Assembly: GCA_905182985.1 (NCBI GenBank)
Contig: CAJJDN010000078.1
Coordinates: forward strand, 351,170-415,169
Reading direction: 5' to 3'
DNA length: 64,000 bases
DNA from: Paramecium sonneborni
Lineage: Eukaryota > Ciliophora > Oligohymenophorea > Peniculida > Parameciidae
This document shows positions 34,758-47,081 of the stretch, piece after piece. The number at the start of each line of letters is the position of its first letter. The stretch's first letter is position 1. The notes under the pieces were generated by a model that was given only the letters and a program-made list of their open reading frames with translations, had not been told where the DNA came from and did no database searches. A program made the position numbers and the translations under genes.

Positions 34758-37675
34758 ATGGATAGATCAAATTCTGTACCTCGTCTTGGATCAAAAATGG
34801 TAACTCCTTAAATGTAAGGTTAATCCTACAGAACTATTACTATGCCATAAGAATCTTCAAACTCTTAGATGAAATTTATAAATGATTTAGTTTAATAGTA
34901 ACCAAACAGTTATCGATCTGCAATGGGAATTCCTCAGATATAAGGATAATCCTATAGAGCTACACAATAATCATATTTAAACCCTTAGACGAAATAACTG
35001 AATGATTTGATTTAATACTAGTCAAACAGTTAGAGATAAGCTGTTGGATAATAATTTGAATAACTTAGTCCTGGGGAAATAAATTAATTTTAGAGATAGT
35101 TTGAGAATGGTTAAATTTTAAATGGTTTATCTACGCTCTAAAATGAAGCTAATATGACATAGAAATTAATGGTTTAAATGAGATAATAGCAAAATCAACT
35201 TGCTCAACCAATTTAATATGTACAAACACCTCCTTCTCTTGCTTTACCTCCTCCACAACCAATTATTTATGTTTAATCTCCTCCTACTCCTACTACTCCT
35301 CCAGTCCTTCCATCTACTTAAAAGTATATTATGTAATATTGTTCAGAATGTTTGAATAAAGATTAAATAGTAACTATTTTTATTTTATTTTAAATAGTTA
35401 AAACAATAGGAAACTAAAATTGAATATTTACTTGAAGAAATGAATAAAATGAGTAGGTTTCTAGTAGATAAGAGTTAAGAAATTGAACTTTGGAAAAGAT
35501 AGTACATGTCAATTTAAACAGTATACATTAATAATATGTAGGATCTTTCAAGGCCTAAAGTGATTGATAATTCAGAAAAGTATCTTAAAGAAATTAATGA
35601 TTTGAAAAATAAATTAAATTCAAAAGATAAAGAAATTATATCACTCAAAACTAATATCAATCAAATGTAAGAGAAACTAGATCAAGATTAAGATCAATTA
35701 TAATTGAGAGCAAGAAATAATGATGAAGGAGATTTAGAATAATTGTAAAAAGATTTATATGATGCGTAACAAGAAATTGAAATTTATAAAGAAGATAATG
35801 ATAGATTGAATAATAAATTAGCTAATTTGGAAGCATCATTATAGAATAAGAAAACTGAAATTACAACAGTTTATAAATCTGATCCTGAAATGGAAAGATA
35901 ATTAAAAGAACTGAGGTAAAAGTACACTGTTCTTTAATCTTAATATTACACTCTATAAGATACAAGCAAGATTGTATAAAAAGAAATTTAATATGAAACT
36001 AAAGTTATTTATTAACCTGATCCTGAAACAGAAAAACTTTTACAAAAGAAAATCTAACAATATGAAGAACTTTATTCTAGATATGTTTCACTTTAAGATT
36101 AATATGCATCGATATAATAAAAACAATTAAGTAGTGTTTATGAAACAAAAACTATTTATAAGCCAGATCCCGAAACAGAAAGGTAATTATAAATTAAAAT
36201 TGAATAATACAATTAATTATATTAAAGATATAATCAATTACAAAACTAATATTATTAATTGGAAGACCGAAGTAAAATGATTTAAAAGGAAATTTAATAC
36301 GAAACAAAAATAGTTTATTAGCCTGATCCAGAGACAGAAAGATTATTAAAATTAAAGATACAACAATTGGAATCCATGACTAGTAAATGCACAATGTTAT
36401 AGGGACAAATTGAGATGACAAAAACATAAATAGAATAGTATTAGACAAGAATATATTAATTTGAAACAAGAAAATCAGAGAGTGAGAACAATTAAATATA
36501 GGTTGAATAGTTGAAAGAGTAGTTAAGAAGAGCTAATTCTGAAATTGAATAATACACAAGAAAGATTTATTAGTTAGAATCAAATAATGAATAAACAACA
36601 TTTTTTAAAAAGTAGACCTCTGATCTTAAGATGTAATTTGAATAAGAGTAACAATTAACAATATAATTGAAACGCAAAATTGAAGAAATGAAGGCAGAAT
36701 AATCTAAATATGAAACATATAAATTGAGGATAAGAGAATTGGAGGTTTTGGTTTAATAAAAGGAGGATAGAATTCGATAAATATAGTTAGAGTTAGATCA
36801 ATATAGATCAGATATGATGACTTATTAGTAAAGAATATCTAGTTATCAAGTGAACATTGATAATAATGAAGCGCTGAAATAATAGATTCTTTAATGGAGA
36901 GAGAAGTATGAATAATTGGAATAAAAATAAAGATATTAAAATAATGAAGAGGTTAATTAATGGAAGATTAGATATGAATAAATAGAGTAGAGATATGTGT
37001 CTTTGTAATAAAGTTATGAAACCATTTAAATAACTTTGAAATAGTATTAAGAGAATGAGTAATCAGAAGTATTGAAGTTAGAAATTAAGAGATTATAAAA
37101 AACTGTATGATTAAATATATATAAATAGATTGTTGAATTGAGAAGTGAAATCGATCGATTGTTAATTTAAGCTTCAGATAATCAATGGTTGTCTTAAAGA
37201 AATGAGGAATAGTAATTATTGATTGAATAGTACAAATCTCAATTAGAGGAAAGACAATCAGTGTAACGAGAGTATAAATATGAAATTCAGAATGTAAATC
37301 AAAGAAATGAACATGCTTCTAGTCAAAAGATAGTAACAACTACTTAATAATCATAATCATATCCATCTATAACGTAATAAACTAAGACTGTAGAATATAA
37401 TTCAATTCAACCAAAAATGAGTTAATATAGTTCGTATTAATCAAGACCTGTAGAACATACAAGTGTTTAATAAAGCACACAATAAAGATAAACTTATTAA
37501 TAATCTCATTTTAAGTAACCATCTCAGGTGGTTCTAATGAATGAGTAAAAAAAAGTAATTATTTTGGTTATGCAATTAGAGTAGAGCGGAATAAGAGTTT
37601 AGTTCTTAAAGATGGAATGATAATTATGGAGTAGTGTTTAACGAAGTAACATAAAAGGAGAAGTTATTTTCATGA
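34758..37675 (+). CDS. Large coiled-coil protein with YxPDPETE repeats
   Basis: ATG 34758-34760 begins MDRSNSVPRLGSKMVTP. The first 190 residues are Gln/Pro-rich, with a repeated unit (SYR...MPQ / SYRSAMGIPQIQGQSYRA). After a 28-nt intron near 35366 a long coiled coil starts. It holds four spaced copies of a Y-x-P-D-P-E-T-E-x-L-L unit (YKSDPEMERQ, YQPDPETEKLL, YKPDPETERQL, YQPDPETERLL), each after a K-E-I-x-Y-E-T-K strand. Two more introns (24 nt near 37108, 25 nt near 37556) lead to the end ...FNEVTQKEKLFS at TGA 37673-37675, about 945 residues. This periodic architecture fits a cytoskeletal or basal-body fibre protein. The family is not recognised. Confidence 0.78.
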
Positions 37676-37718
37676 TATAACAAAATAAATTAAATAAATA
37701 AAAAAAAGATTTTATTTT

Positions 37719-39291
37719 ATGAACACTACATCAATTCCAGCAGAACGTACACTATTTGTTTCAAAATACCCTCAATAAACAACAACTGAATAATTAAAGA
37801 AAATATTTTCAGAATTTGGTCAAATTGAATAAATTATATCTCAAGGCTCAGGAGTTTGTATCATCTATAAAGAAAATTAAAGTGGTAATTAATTGAAAAT
37901 ATTAATTCTAAGTCACTTCTGCTCTATAAAAAGCAATAATTGTGAATGGTGAAGAACCCTATGTTTGTTAATACTTAAATATAGCATAGTTGGATCATGA
38001 AGCTAATGTCTTCATTGATAATATTGATAGAAAAGAGACCCAATCTTCTCTTCGCTAAATCTTTAGTTAATTTGGAACTATTCTCAGTGTCAAATTATAG
38101 AAATCTGATAAAGTAGGCGTTGCTTATATTTAATTTGACAAAAAGGAATCGGCTGATAGATGCATAGCTGAATAATCAAAATTAGGATTTAAAATTTAGA
38201 AGTATATTTTTAATCTTATTATGTAGGTTTACATCTAGAAAATAACACAGAGATTAAGTATATATAAGTAACATCAAAGTGTTACCTAATATTACACCAG
38301 ATTAATTAAAGTCTGATTTACAAACATTTGTCTCTTCTTTCGGAGTTGTAGAATCACTGGTTTTAAATAGAAATACAACAAATGGGACATTTTTTGCATT
38401 TGTAAAATTCGTAAATTAGGACAGTGCGAAAGCAGCAGTCAAATCAAATAAATTGTTTAATGATCAATAAATTCATATTGAATGGGTTGTGAATAATGTA
38501 GACAAAGATATAGAAGCTAATTTATTTACTAAAAATTTAAAAGTAGATATTACAGAAGAAGATTTAAAGAAAGCAATCAACATATTAGTACCTGTTGAAG
38601 ATATTAAATTGATGCCAGCAAAACAACCACCAAATGGTATATATAATTAATTATTAATTAGGTAACAGGCCTCCAACCTAAGTTGCTTATCTATATTTCA
38701 AAACAGCTGATGATGGTAAGAAATTGATTGCATATGCTTATGACCATCCACAAATTGTATCATTATATGTGAATGGAGTCATTTCACTTTCACCACTCTT
38801 ACCACCCTCTGAAGTCAGTTCATTGTTTCAAGTGAAGAAAAATACATTTTAAAGGTAATTTAATTAGGCTCCTTACTAATAATAATAATATCAATAGTAA
38901 ATGCCCCCTCCTCAATATTATTAATAATAATAATAGAGATATCCTTAACAATAACCACCAAGATAACATCATAATGGAAATCGTTATCCCCATTAAAAAA
39001 GGCCATATTATTAATAGTAATAATAAATTCCAGATTTAACCTAATTACAAATTATGGTTGATAGAGGCTAAAAATAGTAGGTTACTGATTTGATTGGAAT
39101 GTAGCTATTTCCAAAAGTAACATAAGTTGTTGGTCCTATTAATGTATATAATATATTAAATAAAGGCACCATAAGTTACTGGTATTTTGCTTGATTTTGA
39201 AAATTATTAATTAAGCGATTAGGTTAAGATGATTCATGATTAAGCTTATTTGGGTGAGAATATCAGGTCAGCACTTGAAATTCTTAAGTGA
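37719..39291 (+). CDS. Poly(A)-binding protein-like, RRMs plus MLLE domain
   Basis: ATG 37719-37721 begins MNTTSIPAERTLFVSKYPQQ. RRM cores follow: RTLFVSKYPQQTTTEQLKKI, NVFIDNIDRKETQSSLRQIF with GVAYIQFDKKESADRCIAE, and VYISNIKVLPNITPDQLKSD with GTFFAFVKFVNQDSAKAAV. A fourth, degenerate RRM precedes a Gln/Pro/Tyr-rich linker (QAPYQQQQYQQQ). The C-terminus is an MLLE (PABC) domain: QVTDLIGMQLFPKV, VTGILLDFENYQLSD, ENIRSALEILK, ending at TGA 39289-39291. Four short introns are inferred. Role: binds mRNA poly(A) tails and PAM2-containing partners. It lies 43 bp after the coiled-coil gene. Confidence 0.9.
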
Positions 39292-39328
39292 GTATGAGTT
39301 TATTTTATTTTTTTGTAAAATAATAAAT

Positions 39329-41623
39329 ATGTAAAATGAAATAGCTATGTTAAAGATGCAAATGGGTATAATGGAAAAGGATTATAAAAGAAGAATTCAA
39401 ATCCTAGAAGATAGAAATGTTGATTTAACATTATAATTAGAGGAAACCAGAAGAAGTGCAGAATAAAGAGTTGATAATCTCTACAAAGAAATGAAGTAAT
39501 CAGCTATTTCAACTGTAAGTGAACCTATCATCAAATATGAATACATTAAGACACCTCAAACATCATCTATTAAGTAATTAAATAATTACAATTATCAATC
39601 TCAAACTTCACAGTAGTCAAATCGTCAGTTGGAAAATCTCAATCTAGTTTTAGAAACTAAAATGTAAGAAATCAAGGCTTTAGAGGAAAGGTTGTTATTA
39701 ATGAAATAATAATACTAATAATAGTAGGATTAATTAACATAGCACTATGAGAATATTTTGAAGACAAAAATAAAGAATGAGTTAGCAGCATTAAACGTCT
39801 AACATGAAAAGTAGGTTCAGTAATATTAAATTGAAATTTTTAATTGGTAATACAAAATCAAAGGGCAAGATGAAAGGTTTAAGAAAATTATTGATGAGAA
39901 AGATAGATTGATTGAGGAATTATAATTTAGAATATCAGAATTTGAGAATAACGATCTCAAAGATTAAATGAAATAAATGCAAGAGGCAAATATTCGATTA
40001 AAAGAAGAATATAATATGATGAAGAAAGACTTCAATGCTGAATTAGAATTATTGAATGATAAACATTAAGGTGATCTATAACTTGCTTTCTAATAAGGGT
40101 TCGAATAAGCAGATAACAATTAAAAGGTTTCTTTAGAATTATAAAAAATTAATGGTTTATACAAATAAACTAATGAAAAGGCTTTGAAACTTGAAGCTGA
40201 AAACAGATAGATTAATTTATTACTAGCCACATATTAATAAGAAATCTAAGAATGGAAAGACAAGTATCAAACAACGATTATTAAATAAAAAGAAGAAATT
40301 GAAAAATTGAGATAAAGTTTTGATAGATAAAAAAAAGAATAATTAGATCTAACTTTCAATGCAGAATATTTATAAGAGAAAAATAAGCTTTTATTTTAAT
40401 TAGAATAATGTAATAAATAAATTTAATAGCTTCAATAAATAAATGAAAAAAATGAAAGAGAATTAAAATCATTTTATAGTGAATAATTCAATTCTACATA
40501 ATTAAATAATGAAATTTAATAATTGTAAAGATAATTACAAATAAGTACTAGCGATTTTGAAAATTACAAAAAAAAATCCGTCAAAATTGAAAAATAATAG
40601 CAAGATGATATTTCTAGATTAACATTGGAATTAAAAAATATTAAAAATAACTTAGCCAATAGCACTGAAGATAGGCATAAAGCATTATAAGAAAAATAAA
40701 TTGAATTAGATCAATTAAAAACTAAACTCTATGAGTTTGAGCAATAAAATAGAAATTATGTAACTGAAATAGAAAGGTTAAAAAAAGAAATAAAACAATA
40801 AAAATAATAATATTAAGTATAAATTGAGAAAATGAATGAAGAAATAAGCTAACTAAATGAGAAGATTAGTTTATTATCTATGGAGAGATATAACTTTGAA
40901 CAATAATTGGCTAAATAAAAATAATAAAATGAATAAATGGAAGGTTTATAAAAAAACTTATAAAATAATTTGTTGTAATTTAATCAAGCAATTGAGTAAT
41001 TAAATTAGGAATTAGATGAAGAAAAAAATAATACATAATTACTATTAAATAAGGAATATAATTATAAATAATAAATTTAATAATTAAATAAACAAGTGAA
41101 AGAGTTGGAATATTAGAATGAATAATTAATTTAAGAAATCCAAAACATTTAAGATCAAATTTCATCTTATGAATCTGAATTATAAAATATTGATCTTGAA
41201 AGAAAGAAGAAATAATAATAAATAGAAAATTTGGAAAAAAAATACAAAAATGCAATTGATGAATTATAAATTAAAGATGATGAATTGAATGAATTAACTA
41301 CAAATCATTATAATGAATTAGAACAACAAAAGTCTGATTATATAAGATAATTTGAATAGTAGAGAAGAGAAGTGTAAAAATTAGTGAATTCAATTTAAGA
41401 TAAAGAAATTTAGAATTAATAATATCAAGATTAGCTTATAAAATTAGAATCTGAAAACAGTAAGTTGAGAAATTAAATTTAATTTTTGCAAATAGAAAAT
41501 AATGAGATGGAGTAGTAAATAAGAAAATAATAGGTTTAATTTTAGAGCAATATTGATAAACTAGCAGATTAGGAAGTTTAAAGAAATTCTTTAATAGAAA
41601 GACATTCATAAATGAATTATTGA
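39329..41623 (+). CDS. Long single-exon coiled-coil protein
   Basis: ATG 39329-39331 to TGA 41621-41623 is a single uninterrupted frame of 764 codons, almost all Gln/Glu/Lys/Asn/Leu heptads (MLKMQMGIMEKDYKRRIQIL, LIEELQFRISEFENNDLKD, LEAENRQINLLLATYQQEIQ). The only less helical part is YIKTPQTSSIKQLNNYNYQS near residue 70. Over a hundred TAA/TAG codons are read as Gln. No globular domain is recognised. It could be a centriolar, ciliary or vesicle-tether protein. Its stop is 17 bp from the stop of the convergent IFT80 gene. Confidence 0.8.
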
Positions 41624-41640
41624 ATATATGTTTGAATATT

Positions 41641-44074
41641 TCATTATTTTTATTCTCTTGCCTTTTCTTATTTAATTTTATTTTAAATTTCAACCCAGTC
41701 GTATTTTTTGATCTATATAAATATTTAAGAAATTAAATTACATCAGAAGCAAGTTTTTCAAATCTAGGTATAGTTTCTTATTAGCCTGTTTATTCAAGAT
41801 ATTTTTGCCTATAAGCAAGCAATGTATCTTGATGAGTATTATATTGAATAGCTAAATCAAGAGCTCTTTCCCATCTAAAAGAAGGATAGAATAAATATAT
41901 TACTTATATAATTTGATATTCATTTTAATAGCTCTATAATATAATTTAGCTTAAGTATATATGTTTTCAGCTTCTTAAGGTCTTTTAAAGAATAAGGCTA
42001 AAAGAGCACTTTTTGCTTTTTCTGATTCAACATTGATAATTTTTTAAATAAAGAGAACTTTATCAGCAGCTTCAATTGCAGCTAAGGCAATTTCAGCTGT
42101 GCTTAATTCTTTAAATTAAAGAGAAAGTCCTGCTAGAGCAGCCCAAAGAGTATGTTCTTTGACATATCTACATAATTTAATAGCTTTTTCCCATTTTCCC
42201 CTTTCACAAGCCTCAAAGAGTAGTGCAGGATAAGGTGAAACACTTTATGTCATTATGGCTCCATCTTTTCTACGAATTTAAACCATAGTGTCTTAAAATG
42301 ATAAAATTTATGAATTTCTAGTTAGATCAGTACTTTCTTTGCTGACTTTGACTTATTCTAATAAATCTCTATCAACATAGACTGATGTTGGATAATACCA
42401 AACAACAAACCTTTAATCAGATATGGCACATAACATATCAAATTTTTCATTCCATAAAAATGAATCTGTCATGGCAGCTAATTTAACTATATCTTTTTTA
42501 TGAACAGGAGTAATATGTAAATCTCTATTTTAATCAACGAAAGCTAATTTTCTTTCTCCAATCATTTCTGTTTGATTTAAATTAATTTCAAGAATTTCTA
42601 AAGAATGTTCAACTGTAAAATTTAAAGCTTTTCCTGAATTCATTTCATAAAATTTGACTACTTTATTATTTCCTCCATCAACCAATGCTAATAAATCATT
42701 AGAGATTGCTATCTTTTTATGAGATAAATGTTCAACTAAGAATGAATGGAATTATTACATTTGGTTCCTTATATTTTTGGATTGCTAATCAATTTGCCTT
42801 CATAATTATATATCATGATTCCTGAACTTACTTCAACTAAACAAAAATAATTGGAACATTAACAAATTTAACTAACTGAATCTCTAATATCAAAAATATA
42901 AGGAGTATTCCAATTTCTAAAAGAATAGATATAACAATGTGAACTAGTAGTAATAATAAGATTATTATATTTCATAGACATATTAATTACTCTTTCTTTA
43001 AAATCAAATTCACTATTCATTTCATCAATTAAATCAATAATTTAGATTCTAAAATAATAAAATAATATACTTATTGTCTTCTGTTAAAATGATTTCCCAC
43101 TTATCATAAGTAATACATCTTTCAACAACATGTCCAAAAATAACACTACCATTTCCAGCTGCTCCTGCACAAATAGTTCCATCACTTGTCCAAGCAATAT
43201 TTAAAATGCTACCTTAATTAGTCTTATGAAATGAATATGTCCATCCTGTCTTATCACATAATCTCAACATATCATATGCACCTACAGCAAAGTAATCTCC
43301 ATTTGGACTCCAAGCAACTGATGTTATTACATAATCATATGGAGCTGATGCAAACAATAATCTTCCATAAGTATCAAACACTTTGTATTTACAATCCTCT
43401 CCACAAGATAATATTAAATTATTTGTATGATTCCAATCTACTTTTACTACCAAACCATCATGAGCCTTCCATTAAACCTATTTTTATCCTGCTTATAATG
43501 GTTTTATGTATATCATTTTATCTGAACAATATAATATTGCGTCATTATCTGGACTCCATACAATACAATAAATTGGTTTATCTATCTACACTAAATTTGA
43601 TCTAATTATTCCTGTTTTACTCCATATTTTTAAAGCACCATCTTCACCACAAGTTGCTAATGATCCATCTACACTCCATTTCAAACTTATTATCTATTCA
43701 TATTATTTATCTAATTACAGCTCCTTTATGTGCTTCCTTTTCTTTCTTCTCTATTTTACCTGTCTTTTATTATAATATAAATGAGCCATCACTAAATGCT
43801 ATAGCTACTAAATCTGTCGATCCTCTCTGTCCTTATAAGAAATCAAAATCTGTTCCATATCCCTCTAAATCTACAAATTTCGATGACTTTATTTTACTAT
43901 ATTATTTACCTCTAATGAATTAGGATCCCATTTCAAAATTGTATAATCATCACTCAAACTAAAATCATTATAATTTACATCATACCTATATGCTTCATTG
44001 TTCAATCCCCATTTTACAGATGTACAAATATCTGCATGCTTTGTATTCTCATTTACTTTTATTTTGAATCTCAT
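41641..44074 (-). CDS. IFT80: Intraflagellar transport protein IFT80
   Basis: ATG 44072-44074 begins [20 protein letters not shown], as in IFT80. WD repeats are visible throughout, with the very characteristic [60 protein letters not shown] and LRLCDKTGW. The second half has [38 protein letters not shown] and [24 protein letters not shown] TPR helices. A 29-nt intron near 41721-41749 gives the family's C-terminus [20 protein letters not shown] and TGA 41641-41643. Several other introns are inferred. IFT80 is a core IFT-B subunit needed to build cilia, fitting this heavily ciliated cell. Confidence 0.95.
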
Positions 44075-44145
44075 TTAATATATAAATTATCAATTATTTC
44101 ATGTAACTTATGTCCACCTTTTATATATATATTTTATCATATAAA

Positions 44146-44582
44146 TCAATCATTATCTTCTTATCTCTTTTTTGGTGCTGCTAATCTCTTTGTGAATTCT
44201 AATTGCTTTATTGATTTCTCCTATTATATCACCTACTTAATTGGAGGTAATTTATATGGATATTTAATAGGTAATTATTATGATTTGTATTTTCTTAAAG
44301 TTTCCTAAAAATCTGGTGACAATTAAGCTTTATTTTAAACTGTTTTTGCTATATATGTATCTCTCCCTGTTCCATCAGAAAAATAAAACTATCTCTTCTC
44401 TATTGAACCTCCTTATCGCCCGTTATTTGGAGATCCATATGCCCCTCAAAATTAATTTACTACATACATGACTCTGCCATTCTGTTTACCAAAAATCTTT
44501 ATTGTGCAGGATAAAATCCGCCATTATTGAAAAAAATGTAGGAATCTCGACCAGTTCCATCTTATGTATACAATTTTGGCAT
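44146..44582 (-). CDS. Small protein with two DGTGRDxYI motifs, possible axonemal protein
   Basis: ATG 44580-44582 begins MPKLYTQDGTGRDSYIFFNN followed by GGFYPAQQRF. After a 23-nt intron near 44447-44469 comes AYGSPNNGRQGGSIEKRQFY and a second FSDGTGRDTYI, then LSPDFQETLRKYKS and LPIKYPYKLPP. It ends ...KRLAAPKKRQEDND at TGA 44146-44148, about 137 residues. The twice-used [YF]-x-[QSD]-DGTGRD-[ST]-YI signature with short Pro/Tyr-rich strands resembles small microtubule-inner or other axonemal proteins of ciliates. It lies 71 bp upstream of IFT80 on the same strand. Ciliary role is an inference from motif style and location. Confidence 0.65.
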
Positions 44583-44968
44583 TTGATGAGTCATCAATAT
44601 AAGATTTATGATTAAATTATGAGAATATATAAATTAATATCATAAATTTTTACATAGCAAATTAAAAACACAAAAAATTCAATTTATTGTTTAAAATCTA
44701 TAATTCATTTATACAGCATTTACATTTTATTTTAAAATTAAATGAATAGTATAATAATTAGGAATGATTCTCATATTTTTTTCTTCAGCTGAATTCGAAT
44801 TAAGAAAATAACTTGATCAATAAAGAGTACTTGTAGTTGTTTTTATTTCATTCAGATGCCTTAGGTGTATTACTTCTTAAATTTTTGAATTATAAATATT
44901 TATGTAATAAATATGGTTTTAATAAATTTCTATCACATTTATTTTTGTTCTTATTTGAATTAATAATT

Positions 44969-46302
44969 ATGTGGAGTAGTGGAACTGTCAAAGCTACTTT
45001 ACACAATGAAGGAACTCCAGTTTTTGTCCCACGGTTCGAACTTAAAATCTAAATTCTCGGCATAGGGCTAAATATAATTGTAAAAGGTTAGGGAAATTTA
45101 TTTACTTATAGGGATATTATCTAATGGGAGGTTATAATATCCATATTTTTCACTTAACCCAAAGAAAGCTCTTGAGATCTTATTAAATTACATCTAGGGA
45201 ATATCTGAGTCTTCAATAACTATCATTTGGGCCTATGGTTTGTATGAATATTCAGTGATTTATTTTACTGATATTAATTATTAAGGCAGAAATTTAGCAC
45301 TAAAGTTTTATGAGTTAAACTCTGATGCATCTGCAAAGGATTAATTATCTAAGGCATAGTTTTCCTCTGAAAATTAACTTTCCTCCTATTGTTAACTACT
45401 CACTACTTCACTAGATGAATCAATGGATTATTTGGGAATTTAAGAGTCTCTAAAAACTCGAACAAAATTTCTGGGACGTGGCCTATATGGTTATTCCATA
45501 TGCCAACCATGTGGAACTATAAAGGCACAGTCAGATTAAGGGGTCTATTCATCTAATTTTTAATTATCAAGGAAAGGTCCATAATTACTAGTCTAAAGTA
45601 GACTTATCCATTTTTTTTTAGAATTAATGATTTCACTAATGAATTGACTGCTAAAGTAGTCGAGGTGGATTCCATGGAAAAATCCATTATGAAAAAGAAA
45701 TTAAATAGAATTGTTTTTTAATCTTTAGCTGCCAAAAACAGTGGCATATATATCCGGGAAGACAGAATAATGAATAACAATCGAACATTGATGTTTGGCC
45801 GCAAGATTTCTTAGGTTTTCCATTACATGTTTAGATTTAAGATCACTTCTTGCCATGAGGGATTTGCTTTCATAACTACTAATGGCACTAAAGGACTGGG
45901 TTACGAATCTATCAATAGATAATAAGGTAAAGAATAATCTTATTGATAGAAGCTTAAGGAAAGGGAATTATATCATGGGAAATGATAACCGGTTTTGATA
46001 ATCTTAGATAGTGATCCCAGATAGGAGTCGATCTCATAATGCCAGACCTAGTAAATAAGTTGGTAATCTTAGAGTTTCCGTCGGCTTCTTTATACTTTTT
46101 ATAAAGTTATTGGGCTAATTAAAAGTTCGAAGTAGTATTTTCTAGCTCTAATTATTGGGCAAACTCAGGGAACTCAATGGGGAAATCATTGGAATAGCTA
46201 TCGAGGAGTATCTCTAATAAAGTTTAGTCTTTTAGCTGGTTAAAGTCAGTCACTCCCCAATTTGGCTTACGCTATCTATTTTAGTTCGAAAAAGCGCTCA
46301 TA
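44969..46302 (+). pseudogene. GC-raised, frame-broken region with lectin-like segment
   Basis: From ATG 44969-44971 (MWSSGTVKATLHNEGTPVFV) and past a 25-nt intron near 45087, a frame of about 170 codons reads LNPKKALEILLNYIQGISES, GRNLALKFYELNSDASAKDQ, TKFLGRGLYGYSICQPCGTI. It breaks at a T9 run (45609-45617). One extra T would continue it into INDFTNELTAKVVEVDS and FGRKISQVFHYMFRFKI, then GFAFITTNGTKGLGYESI, which resembles the GFAF...GLGY core of L-type (legume-type) lectins. Later parts (LDSDP, DRSRSHNARPSKQVGNLRVS, then SYWANQKFEVVFSSSNYWAN) lie in successive different frames. GC content is visibly higher than in the flanks. Either a decayed gene or one with sequence errors. Confidence 0.4.
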
Positions 46303-46643
46303 ATTTAAAATTTAAAAATAATAATTTAAATTATCTGTATATTTATCTATTAATAAATAGCTTGATTTAATATTTAATTTTATAAATTTATTGAAACATG
46401 CATGGATTGAAAAATAGATAAAAATGCGAAATTGGAAAATTTTTAATTTTAATATTTTTTCCTATAAAAATTCGATAATAATTTAGTTTATGATCAAATT
46501 TTAAATGAAATATGGATTTTATAATCAATTTTTCAATATTAAGATTTGAATATTTTATTAGATTTAGTATTCCTTAATTTCAGAAAGACATTAGAAAATT
46601 TTGATATAAAAATATAGAAATTATTAAATAATTTATCAATAAA
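46303..46643. other. Intergenic, nothing assigned
   Basis: AT-rich DNA between the lectin-like region and the end of a minus-strand ORF. Base composition drops back sharply to the window norm at about 46300. No feature is recognised. Confidence 0.4.
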
Positions 46644-47081
46644 TCAAGCATGATCTTAAGCAATAATTTGTAAGTTTTCAAAGTTTTTTTTCTTTTAAGT
46701 ATTCAATATAATTAATTCCAAAATAATTTCGATTCCTAGCAAGAACAAATATGTATATGTCCATATTTCATTTGGATTAAAAAAAAATAGAGATGTAATA
46801 TCAAAGGAAATAAATAGTATTAATTAGAGTATATCAAAATAAAAATTAGTTGTTTAGATAAACCTAATAATCCAAATTGCAATTAATGAAAACAAACTTG
46901 CTAATGCAAAATGGAAATTACTAAATAACATGCATCCTTAAAATCCTTGCAATACTAGTAATCTATTAATTAATTTAAAAATTGTTCTTGAATGTAAGAA
47001 TTCTGTTCTCTTTTCATCTGTTTCTGCTATTGTTAATAAATTGGCATCTTAAACTCTTACTGTATCTGGCACTTCTTGCAT
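46644..47081 (-). CDS. Small multi-pass membrane protein
   Basis: A single-exon frame of 145 codons from ATG 47079-47081 (MQEVPDTVRVQDANLLTIAE) to TGA 46644-46646. Four hydrophobic segments can be seen: GCMLFSNFHFALASLFSLIA, IWIIRFIQTTNFYFDILQ, LILFISFDITSLFFF and YTYLFLLGIEIILELIIL. A short charged tail (NTQKKKNFENLQIIAQDHA) follows. No family is recognised. It is the only confident gene between 44.6 and 51 kb. Confidence 0.55.

Noticed and set aside
40980..41693. Minus-strand ORFs rich in Ile/Phe/Tyr
   Set aside because: They are reverse readings of the Gln/Glu/Lys coiled-coil gene at 39329-41623.
45029..45050. tRNA-like GGTTCGAAC T-loop
   Set aside because: No acceptor, D or anticodon stem can be folded around it, and the surrounding frame is coding-like.
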